In this document: positions 14,362 to 24,409 of the stretch, piece after piece
Numbering within the stretch: position 1 is the first letter of the stretch
Layout of the letters: every line of letters begins with the position of its first letter
From: Typhlomys cinereus
Taxonomy: Eukaryota > Chordata > Mammalia > Rodentia > Platacanthomyidae
Direction of reading: 5' to 3'
Assembly: GCA_023101885.1 (NCBI GenBank)
Contig: JALPQD010000631.1
Span: 320,001-384,000 of the forward strand
Length of the DNA: 64,000 bases
The notes under the pieces: model-generated
Told to the model about the DNA's origin: nothing
Database searches by the model: none
Seen by the model: the letters and a program-made list of their open reading frames with translations, nothing else
Made by a program: the position numbers and the translations under genes

Positions 14362-14944
14362 TGCGGGACCGCGCTCGGCGGCGGGCAGCCGGGCCCGGCG
14401 GGCGAGTGGGCGAGCGCCTTAGGCCCGAGGTCGCTGCGGCCGCGGCCTAAAGCGATCGCGATACAATAACGAGAAAATCACGTCGCTCCCATTTCAACCC
14501 CACTCCTACCCCTTTCCCCAGTCACCTCTCCACCAAAACAAAAGAAAAAAAAATAACACTTTAAAAAAAAAAAAAAAAAAACCTTCCCTGGCTTCGCACC
14601 CGCCTGCGGCCGCGCGGAGGCCAGGGCTTGCGCCGCTCAGCGCGGCGATCGGGCAGCGGCTGGACTTCGGGGCACTCTCAGGGGGCTGTGTCTGCGTGTC
14701 GGGTGTACGTCTGTCTAGGAGAATGGGAGAATGGGTGTCTGCGGCCCGAGCAGGTGACAGGATGCGCTGGGAGGGCCGCAACCAACTCAGTGACTTGCTT
14801 AGGAAAAAAACACTAAAAATGCGGAAGGCGACGACCGTGAAAACATAAGCCACAGAAGCTGAAAAGATCCAAGAAAAAAATAAAGAGCAAGTGAAGGGGG
14901 TCAGGGGAAGGGGTTGATCTTGTGCAGCCCTAACTTCGTGCGCT

Positions 14945-14959
14945 CACCGCGGACAGCAC
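14945..14959 (+). promoter_or_regulatory. RE1/REST-like core in PHOX2B 3' UTR
   Basis: The 15 bases caccgcggacagcac match the central part of the RE1 consensus (CACCRYGGASAGYRC) without a mismatch. The left TTYAG portion is absent and the final base differs, so this is a partial site. Confidence 0.35.
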
Positions 14960-15934
14960 GGACTCCAGGCGCACCTCTTTAAGGAGGGAACAGAGACGCC
15001 TTCCAGCACTCAGCCCCTCCTGGCCTCCGATTCAGGCCTCCGCAGAGACCACTCAAGCAGACTGCCTCGGCAGCCAAAGTGACTTTCTGGAGCTGGCTTG
15101 CCTGTCCCCACCTGTCCGGAAAACCATCTTGCTATGAACGCTTCTTCCAGCCCCGAAATCTTTGCAACCTCTCGGCTTGAAAGACGCCCTAGACATGAGA
15201 TGCCTTCTCATCCACAAACGCTTCAAACTGTATCTCAGTTTCCACCATTCCCTGCCTTTTTTCTCTCCCATCACCCCCTCTCTCCCCGCACTGGCATTTT
15301 CTTCTTCCACCAGCTTTTACTGAACTTTTGGGCGCTGCTTTGGAGTGGAGTCAATTGCAGTCCTCGTGGTTGGCTGCAGCGAAATCTACAGAGCCAGAGA
15401 AAGGCACATGCGTTTGCAGAAGGGTTTCGACCTGCATTTCTGTTTGAATGATCCGAACCGGACTCATCGGTGTAGGGTGGATGGACTGTGTATTGATGAT
15501 TCCACTCTTTGCGCAGTTTAGACATCTCTGTTGGGATTTGGTTTTCTTGTTTTTATTTTTAAAGGCACAAACTATAGATATTAGTTGAATGTTGAGGCTT
15601 TAACTTTTTCCGTGTCTTTCTACAACTGTGTTCTGTGACTCAATTGTATCGTGTTAATATCAGTACAGACGTCTCTATGTGATGGTATAATGTTTTTCTC
15701 TTGTAGTCTCTATGGTGTGTCTTTATGGCGTAATAAGGTTCTCACGGGTTCAATTCCTTTGTGTTTAGAGAGACCAGATTCAGACAACAGTATATATTTT
15801 TGTTATCAGGTGCATGTCTGTCTGATTTCTTTCTTTTCCTTCTCGTTGGACTATGTTTGTGAACATAATCGTCATAAGTTATGTTTCAGATTTTCAAATT
15901 TATTTATACGTGTTATAATGAATGCTTCTATTTA

Positions 15935-15942
15935 AAAGGGAA
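15935..15942 (+). promoter_or_regulatory. PHOX2B: miR-204/211 8-mer target site in PHOX2B 3' UTR
   Basis: AAAGGGAA is the perfect 8-mer complement of the miR-204/211 seed, about 60 nt before the poly(A) signal in AU-rich context. Regulation of human PHOX2B by miR-204 has been reported; use of this exact site here is inferred. Confidence 0.6.
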
Positions 15943-15999
15943 ATATTTCTACATGTGCATATAGTTTTCCAAGAGTGTACCATTAACTTGACTGTTGAT

Positions 16000-16005
16000 A
16001 ATAAA
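16000..16005 (+). terminator. PHOX2B: PHOX2B poly(A) signal
   Basis: Canonical AATAAA in gttgataataaaaac, followed by A-rich sequence for cleavage near 16020-16030 and a T-rich stretch further on. The implied 3' UTR length fits the human transcript. Confidence 0.75.
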
Positions 16006-16029
16006 AACAAAAAGCAAGTCTAAGCAATT

Positions 16030-17902
16030 GAGATCTCCTGATTTTTCCCTCATATATAAGACAAAGGCTCTAATTTTTAAATGTTAAGGGAGGTCAGAAG
16101 AAGCCAAAATAAGTAATCAGAAACCTGTGCTGTTTCTATTAATCAAGGTGGAGGTAATCCAGGTGCTTGACATCTAAACCCAAATTAAGCCAGTATGAAG
16201 TTTAGTACTTGGGATAATTAGTACTTGGTTAATGCTGCTTCGTTTCCCCAGTAACTGGGAGCAAAAGAACACCAGGTACCAATAGAAGTGTTTACAGAGT
16301 GTCAATGCTTTGGGCCACCTTGGACTCAGTGATATCCAGGGCAGGATTTGGGAACCCATCTTTGAGGCAATCTGTAAATGAAAGAATGGATTTGGAGAGC
16401 AAAAACCTTCAGGACCCAAAGCATCCTATGAAATCAGAGTGGTTCAAATTCCCTAAACTTCACAGACTCCTGCCACCCAGGAATGTCCTGTGTCTCTATA
16501 TGGGCAAGTGGATGAGGAGAAGCAGGCTTTGGGGTCCTAGAGTATCTCTGTAGCATTGGTTCTTTGGGAGAAATAGCTTCAACAATTAGCCCTTAGGAAG
16601 CACTGCGTGTAAAAGGTGTGCTTTTGGGCATAACCTCGTCCACCTTGCACATAAGAAGCAAGGTGGGTACAATTCCTATCCTCCTCGACTTTCAAACAGG
16701 CAAGGGAACGCAGAGGGAGTGAAGAGATCAATTCTCTCAGGAACCTGAAGGTTGATAAAAGGTAAAGCCAAACTTTGAGCTCAGAAAATCTGACTCCAGA
16801 ACCCCTTAATTATACTGGGGGTTCCCAAAGTGTAGCTTTCAGACCAGTAGCATCTGGGGATTTGTAGGACACACATTCGGAGATTCCCATGCTAGTCCTA
16901 GGGGGATGAGTCTCAGAAAATTCAATGAGCTTTAAAAGGACATGAGAATTGATGACCTTCATGATGTATTGTAAGAAATTCAGGGGAAAAGTTCTAGAAT
17001 GTGACTCGATTGGGAGCAGGTATGTGCGTATGTAAATAATAAAGAGGTCATTTCTCCTGCCCAAAGCCACTGTCCTACCTCTTTCTGTGTTGGACGGCTT
17101 GGACAACTTTTTAAAAAAGATTCTGTTAGTATTTTATTCATGATGTAGTGAATTTATTATATTGTCACATCTTAATCCCCAAGTCCATCTTCCTCCATTC
17201 TCTTTACAACTCTTCTTTTTCCCTGTCAATCTCTCTGCTATTTTTAAGTCTTTTTACATGTGTGCTAGGCTACTTTTTTAAAAGGAGGAATCTTATGTGA
17301 ATGTCTGACAGGTCCCTTTGTACCCCTTTGGTTGGGCCCTAGCAATCAAAAAGTCAGTCCTTTACCTGAGGCACGGCCAAGCCTGCCTCCTTTGGTGCAA
17401 ACATAAGCAATTCATGTGACTTAAATTTGTCAGGCTTTCTCACTTTAAACATCCAAATATGGCTTGCATTTAACCAGGCAAGGATATCCAGAAAGGCCAA
17501 ACTTTGGGTCATATAGATCTAATCATCTTTTCAAAGGCTGTTAAATAGTCTTTCAAAAATTCCATCTCGAAGTGCCCAACTACCTTGCTCATACACAATG
17601 CATTGATTGTGCTGGTTCAAATACCAATGATCACCAGATTCCTTTGGGTCTAGTCTTTGGTTGTAAACATAACTAAGAAGGTCAGGGAGAGGCAAAGAGA
17701 AGGGCAAAAGGTTATTAACAGAAAGAGCCTTCCAAGCCCAGGCTACAGCTTGGCTAGAGGATGATTGCCTTCTTTTAAGCATGAGGCCCACCAGGTAAGT
17801 GTTTGTGAGTTGTCGAGAGGTCCAGTGAGACAGGCGTTCTAGAGAAGACAAAGCCAAAAAAGAAAGGAAGAAGAAGAAAGAGACTAAAAAAGGAGGTGAA
17901 GA
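16030..17902. other. Intergenic, no gene recognised
   Basis: Noncoding DNA beyond the PHOX2B 3' end. The T/C-rich part at 17105-17270 may be an old L1 3' end in - orientation, but I cannot confirm it. Confidence 0.5.
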
Positions 17903-18044
17903 CAGATATGGCAGCACATGCCAGTCTTCCTAACAATGGGAAGGCAACTGCAGGAGTGCAGGAGAAGCAGGAATTCAAGGCCAGACTCAGGTACTTAGTG
18001 AATTCGAGGCCAGTTTGGACCTTGTCTCAAAAAAAAAAAAAAAA
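17903..18044 (+). mobile_element. B1-like SINE
   Basis: A diverged 7SL-type body (ggcagcacatgccagtcttcc, aattcaaggccagactcagg, gaggccagtttggaccttgt) ends in ctcaaaaaaaaaaaaaaa. The next SINE starts in its A tail. Confidence 0.75.
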
Positions 18045-18255
18045 GAGCTGGAGAGATGACTCAGGGGTTAAACCTTTGCTTCCAAAATGGAAGAACTTGA
18101 GTTTGGATCCCTAGATCCTACATAAAAACACTGGGTACAATCCCTGGAAGGAGGAGCCTGGGAAAACCCAGAGCAAAGCAATAAGAAGGTACAGTAGTCC
18201 AAGATAATTCCTGAAGTCACTCTTGGGCTTTCACAGACACACAAATTCAAACACC

Positions 18256-18300
<45 letters not shown>
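18045..18300 (+). mobile_element. tRNA-headed SINE with (CA)n tail
   Basis: Head gagctggagagatgactcag, body with gagcctgggaaaacccagag and gaagtcactcttgggctttc, then (CA)n at about 18258-18299. It is inserted in the A tail of the preceding B1. Confidence 0.85.
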
Positions 18301-18301
<1 letters not shown>

Positions 18302-20470
18302 TTAAAAAAAAAAAGAAAAAGAGAAAGACAAATACGGTAGCTGAAGAAGAGCTTTTGGAACCTCTAATAAAGACCCTGGGAATCCTTTCAAACTGGGAAT
18401 AAACAGAAGCAGATCTTCACTTCCCTTTTCCTGGCCTTGAGCTATTTTGAGTATTTTGTGGTCAGGACAAAGGAAACTCAGGGAATTGGTGAATTCCCAT
18501 TCAGGAGACCCTAGTTCCTCAGAAGATAGCACTGCAAACACTTGAGGCCCCTGGCTGGAGTGTCTCAAGCCACATGTTCTTTAATCTGGGTCACCTCTGC
18601 TTCTCTTAGTGACTCAAGAAGCAAACCATCAGGAGGCAAGTTTTTGCTCAAATGCAAACTACCATCTCTGTAATATGCTGGAGCCAGAGGCAGGACACTA
18701 TGTCTCTCGCATTGTGTCATTTCTTTGGAGCCGGCAGAGTGTGAACAAGCTCACTTTCACTTTACCTCTCCTCAGGAATTTGCATTTTGGCTCATCAAGG
18801 CAGCCTTTTTCCTGGCAGCCCCCGGGACCACATGTGATTTCACAAAAGCGGCATGAGCAGATGCCAGATGGTCATCCTGAAGCCAAGTCTCCTTCAAAGT
18901 GGCCCAGCTCAGAGAACCCAAGCGATTGCAGAGAGGAGCTGACAACCCAGCAAAGAGTAGCTGCCCCTTGATCATTCCAGAAGCTTCTCTGTGACCACCT
19001 CTTGTTTTTAGGAAGATGGTCTGTGGCTAAATGGAAATGACCCTGAATTCAGAAGAGGGATGTGACCTTGACTGGCCAATAACTTTGAACCTAATTCATC
19101 AACCATAAATGTGAATAATAATACAGACTGAAGGTGGCTGGAGAGATATTAAATAGAATAGTATGCAACAAATATCTGGTATGGTAATAGATGATGATGA
19201 TGATGATGATGATGATAGCAATGATGCCTTAGATTCTTTCTTGACTGCTTCAGGTCAGTTCTAGAAAACTATAGAAAGTCCTTAATTGGCTCATAAGTTA
19301 GTGGCTCAGGAAACACAGTATGAGTAAATAGGCTAAAGATTGGAATTACGGAACTTTGCTCAGGGTAAAAGGGTTACAGACCAGAACCAACCACTGACTG
19401 ATAACTCATACCTCCGAATATTTTCTCCCTCACACTACGCTAGGCACTGTTTTAAACTTCTAGCTCATATGTATTGATCCAGCATGATTATCCTGTGGGG
19501 AAAGCACTGTTTTCCTTCCTTTCTTATGAGGAAACAGGTATTAGAGAATAATATGCTGGAAGGTCACACAGCTGGTACTATTGCATCAGGAATCCGGTCC
19601 CAGCCTGTTTGCATCTAGAGCTCATGTTCTTCTCCCACTGTTGCTTGCTGCCTAGGGGAGGAAGGAGTCATTTTGGTGCACAAAGTTGCACACTGTCAGA
19701 CCCGGGAGGCTAGCCTCCTGCTTGTCAGTCTCAGAACTGTCAGGAGGATGAATGCTAGGAAGCAACAGGAAGAGGAAGCATGGGGAAGGTTCTCTACAAA
19801 GCAACATCCCGTTCAGTCTTCTTGCTAATACCAAGACGGAGGCCTGGAATAAGAAAGGGAAAACAGCTGACCCATGAAAGATCGAGTCTGGGTCCATCAA
19901 CAGGAATGGAGGTCAGCTTCTAGGTTCGTTATCACCACCGTTACATATGGATAGCACCAGTGACAAAAGCTCATTCATATCCTTCACTTTCCAGCCTTGA
20001 TTCCAAGATGGCTGCTTACAAGTCTGTGTGGCTGTATAATGACTGGTCAGCTTCACCCAGTAATGTTTTCAGGAAAGCAAGCGAAAGACCTGTGAGCTCA
20101 TGAAGGAAATGGGCAGGATGACCTGAATCAGAATGCCATGGTGGGCATTCTGGGCAATGTTAGTTTTTGCTTAGTTCAGCAGTTCATGCAGAATAAAAGG
20201 GGGCTAGGAATAGGAATAATTCAGCATCCACTACATGACTTGTTTAAATAATAAATGTTGGCACCATGGCTACAACAGTTAATCATCGGTGCTTATGATT
20301 TTGTGGAAGTTACGGATACTTCCATTTCAGTTCTGGCAGTGATCTCGATACATGCTTGTTGTGTTTCTCATTATTTGAAATTATGATGCTTACTAGACCA
20401 ACTTTTATATATCATCATTATTTAATGCATTAATAAAATGGCATATCTTTTAATATCAAAATTTGTTTAA
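18301..20470. other. Intergenic; contains a (GAT)n run
   Basis: No gene recognised. A (GAT)n microsatellite of eight units sits at about 19193-19216. The rest shows no recognisable repeat or exon. Confidence 0.55.
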
Positions 20471-20472
20471 AA

Positions 20473-20601
20473 AGTTTTTTTGTGTGTATGTGAATATGTA
20501 TGTGTATGTGTGGTGTGAGTGTTGTGTGTTACTGCGGATCAAATCCAGGGCCTTGGACATAGTAGGCAAAGGTTCTATCACTGAGCTATATCCTAGCCCA
20601 T
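20473..20601 (-). mobile_element. ID-type SINE
   Basis: On the - strand it reads gctaggatatagctcagtga, then ctttgcctac and aaggccctggatttgatcc, the tRNA-Ala/BC1-like ID body with A and B box-like segments, and ends in an A/C-rich tail. Confidence 0.75.
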
Positions 20602-20780
20602 TAAAAATATTCTTTGATACTTTTGCTTTGTATGAAATTTCTTATGTTCCTATGCATTTTTCCCACAGTTATCTTTTGCTTAAATTTTTTGATTTTTTTT
20701 CAAATTGACAGAATTTATAGGTACTTATCACATATATAACATGATGTTCTTTCTTGCGTATATAACATGATGTTCTTTCT

Positions 20781-21058
20781 TGCCTGCACGTGTGTTTGCA
20801 TGTGGGTGGGTGTACATGTGTGTGAGGGCATATGTACAAGAGAGCACTTGAGTGTGTGTGCCTGTGGAGGTCCAAGGGTGACATCAGTAGCATCCTGGAT
20901 TGCTTCTCTGTCTCATTGCTTTGCTCTGGAGTTCCAAGGTTGGAACTACAGGTCACCACACTATCTGCCAGGCATTTTTTATATGGGATCTGGAGATCTA
21001 AATAAAGGTCCTTTGGTAAGAACAAAGAAGTTAACCACTGAGCCATCTCTCCAATCCT
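20781..21058 (-). mobile_element. tRNA-headed SINE with degenerate TG tail
   Basis: A TG-rich tract at 20786-20865 precedes the reversed body (tggaggtccaagggtgacat, tcctggattgcttctctgtc) and the reversed head (cactgagccatctctccaat). Confidence 0.8.
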
Positions 21059-21561
21059 ATCACGTGATATTCTAAAATATGACTACGTTATGGAAAGGCT
21101 TCTTTACCATTCTTCGATGACAGATGGTGTGTGACAACCAATGCTTTTCTCTCGTCTCTTTCATTCAGTGTGGGGAGAGATTCTGCGTTGCCATCCACCT
21201 ACAAAGAACGATGTTTGTTTTACAAGCAGCCATTTCTCTGAGGTTTGTTCTGTGTTGTGCACATACATCCACTGCGGCCAGATAAGCACTTTTGAACCAA
21301 ACATCCTAGATTCATTCGCCTACATCTTTTATCTTGAGGTGACAGCATCTAAAACACAATAATAAAAGAAAAGAAAACAATCTGTTTCCAAGAGTACAAC
21401 AGACCATTAACTTACTACATGTTGAACAAATAGATCCACTGAACTTATTCCTGTCTAATTGAAATGTTGTATTCTTTAATCAATCAGCCCCCACAACCTT
21501 ACCTACACCACTGCATTTTATTTATTTACACTTAAACATGTTATTTTTTTACTTTGTCAAT

Positions 21562-22480
21562 TCTTTTTTTTATTTTTACAAGCATATTAATCCCAGCTTT
21601 CTTTCCTTCTTCTCCCTCCTATCACCTCCCTTACCTTCAGCCTTTCTTCCCATTCCTTCCCACCCGTTCCGTCTGTGTGCTTCTATGGACTCCAGGGTTC
21701 ACTCTGGCTTGTCTACACCTGTGGGGGCTCAGGCCTCCATGGCATATCAAGTTACATCTCTTCAGGCCACCCCACAGATATGTGCATTTCCCTGCACTCA
21801 TCCAGCTTTAGTCCCAAAGATTTCCACTCTAAGTTCCCATTCTATGGGTACAATAACAGCTATCTACAGAGCAGTTTGATGTACTGTCTTTCTACCTATA
21901 CGTTTATCGGCTGCCTTCCCTATTGCTCTATTTCCTCCTCCCTCCTGTTTTTGGTTCTTGTAACAGGGATGGGTACTATTCTGACAAGTGGGTCTTGAAT
22001 CCAATCAGAAAGCTGTTGGTTGTCTTTTTGATCCTCATGCTACTATTACACTGATGGTTACCTGTTGCCATGGTGATTTATAGTGCAACTTGCAGATCTT
22101 ATGCTGTCGATAGGGCTTGCGATTATTCTTCTCCCCCAGCGCTTCTATAGTATTCCTTGTTACTACGTAAGCTATCCAGCAAGGAACAAAGTCTCAGATC
22201 AGTTCCAGTTGATAAATTTTGCCCATGTTCTATGATCCATTCATATTGCATCCTTAGTCACAGGGTCTTACTGATAGTTTTTGGAGCGCAACCCAGATCC
22301 ATGGCAAAAGCCTACAATATTTGGGGGCCTTTAAGACCTCTCTGACCAACATTTTATCAGCAAGTGCCTCATTCCTGTTAAACGTTATTTTGAGAGTGGC
22401 TTTGTGGGCATCATCAGACTGCCAAGGGACCTACGGCGCTTGTGCAGAGAAATTAAGGGCTCCTGGTCAGTTGATGAGAG
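21562..22480 (-). mobile_element. L1 3' UTR fragment, second subfamily
   Basis: It opens with T-rich sequence and ttttacaagcatattaatcc, then a long CT-rich stretch and ctatggactccagggttcac. The same string recurs at 34945-35107 (same strand) and 29370-29587 (opposite strand), which defines an L1 3' end distinct from the one at 573 and 24431. The 5' truncation point is approximate. Confidence 0.65.
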
Positions 22481-22773
22481 CACAATGCTCTTTTCTGTGA
22501 AGCTCTGTCTTTCTGCAACTTTCGCTGCTCACCAGAGCATGTAATTATTTTAATTTACAGGTCGAGGCAACCTCTAAGGTTAAACCTTCCCAGGACAACA
22601 CAGAATAAGACTAGCCCTCAAAGCTGACCAAAGAAAGCTCCAGAGCCTGAAAGACCTCTGGCTAGGTGGAGGTGACAATGGGAGAAGGCTTGGGGGCCTG
22701 ACCATTATCACTGTGTTGTGACCTTCACAGGAGTCTGCCAGGCAGAGACTCCAGAGATGAACTCTGTAAGAAG

Positions 22774-22827
22774 GTGCCATGCTAGTGCCATTCTAGTGCC
22801 ATGCTAGTGCCATCCTAGAGCCATGCT
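22774..22827. repeat. 11-bp tandem repeat, about 5 units
   Basis: The unit gtgccatgcta repeats with small variants (gtgccattcta, gtgccatccta, gagccatgct). Confidence 0.9.
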
Positions 22828-22954
22828 CTCCCCTTTTCTTCCAGAGCTATGGAGTCTTGATCACACTGCTATCGAATGGAAGCATGGAGCCCAGCGGCCT
22901 AATACAGGGAAACAGGTTAAAGAAAGGTAAAGGAAATCTAAATTAACCTAATTG

Positions 22955-23171
22955 TGTGTGTGTGTGTCAGAGGGCACTGTGTGTGCCCAGAGGTGACATC
23001 CAGAATCATCCTGGACTGTTCTACCTCCTTTTTCCTTTACTCTAGGGTTTCCCAGGCTCAGGCCTCTAGGGCTAGAACATAGGCCATTTTTGCCTGACAT
23101 TTTAATGTGGGATCTGGGATCTACACTAAGGTTATTTTGCTTGCAAGACCCTTAAGTCATCTCTCTAGCAC
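22955..23171 (-). mobile_element. tRNA-headed SINE
   Basis: A TG tract leads to cagagggcactgtgtgtgcc, gaatcatcctggactgttct and a truncated reversed head (aagtcatctctctagca). Confidence 0.75.
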
Positions 23172-23174
23172 TTA

Positions 23175-23437
23175 TTTAAAAAAAAACCCACAAAACTTTA
23201 TTTATTTTGAGTGTGTGTGTGTATGTGTGCGCGCGTGTGTGTGTTACTATGTGTCCTATGGAATCATCTTGGCTTGCTTCTACTTTCGTTTTGCTCTATG
23301 CTGGAAGTTCCTAGGCTTTTCCCACCAGGGTTGGAAGCACAGGCCTCCTGGCATTTTTACATGGCACCTGGGATCCAAACTCAGGATCCTCTGCTTGTAA
23401 GGCAGAGTCTTAACTCCTGAGCCATCTCTCCAGTCCT
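23175..23437 (-). mobile_element. tRNA-headed SINE, adjacent copy
   Basis: The TG-rich tail (about 23210-23245) precedes ggaatcatcttggcttgctt, ggcatttttacatggcacct and the reversed head gagccatctctccagtcct. It lies next to the previous copy in the same orientation but differs in sequence, so these are separate insertions. Confidence 0.8.
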
Positions 23438-23439
23438 TA

Positions 23440-24409
23440 TTTATTTTATTTTATTTTACTGACCCTGAAGCTGTTTGGTTTATTAAAGCATTCCAAGGCT
23501 CATCGATATAACAGTGAGGTTATGTAGCTTGATGTCAAAAAGACCTCCTGTGAGGAAAGCTAGACATCAAGAGGAATAAAGGCCTCTTACCTGGGTGTAA
23601 TTTTGTTAGCGAACCGAGAGGATGACTGCTTGCTAGATGACTTCCCAGATGATTTAAGTAGCAATTTCCAGAACAGGAAGAGCTTGTGTGTAAACTTAAT
23701 TTCTTTAAGGCCCCCACAGCAGGGATACCTTAGGCAAATGTGGAGGTAGGTCTGGATTGTTTGAGACATAAACTATTACACTTTTTGAACTACTTGCTAT
23801 ATGTTACACGCTCTTCTACTGTTTTGCATGTGTTGTCTATGATAGTCTTTCCAGAATTCTGTTCTCATTTTGTAGTTAAAAAAAAATCCGGTATTAAAAA
23901 GAGTGAGCAACTTGCTCAAAATGGTTAAGTACTAATGCTAAGCTCCAGCAGTGGCTTGTCCCTTTAAACATCAGAACCCCATCCTTTGGAGGTCCCTGGG
24001 GTCAGGTGGAGTCCCCGCCCAGAGCAGCCCTGTTCTCAGCCCATGTCCTAAGGCCAGAAGGGAGGATGGAAATGTTCTAGGATTATAGAGCTTGATAGTT
24101 ACTCAATGTTCTCAATATTCAAAAACAGAATCGTGCCCTTAAGAAGGAGAGATGTTGCAGTATGTGAATCCTACTCAATAAAAAAAAAAGAGGTTAATGT
24201 GAGGATCTTATTGCATCGTTGTCTTCCTCCATAGTATCATTGATTTCCTATGATTAAAATTCACATATATCTTCCACAGTTTTAATTGTAGCAATATAAA
24301 TCAGTGGAGAGAAGACAGTATCATTTTTAAATCTTTGTTGACGTAGAGAGAAGGGCTGTTCTTCAGTATTGGTTGAAAATACATAGGGAGAAAATTATTT
24401 TATTTAATT
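23440..24409. other. Intergenic, nothing recognised
   Basis: No exon or clear repeat; a short TTTTA run lies at 23440-23460. Confidence 0.55.

Larger units (their letters stand above)
14362..16025 (+). other. PHOX2B: PHOX2B 3' UTR
   Basis: It runs about 1.66 kb from the stop codon to the signal at 16000-16005. The first 100 nt are very GC-rich; an A-rich stretch at 14541-14580 could misprime oligo(dT). The last 450 nt are AU-rich with TTATTTAT. An additional AATAAA at 14879-14884 could give a shorter form. No retroelement lies inside. Confidence 0.8.
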
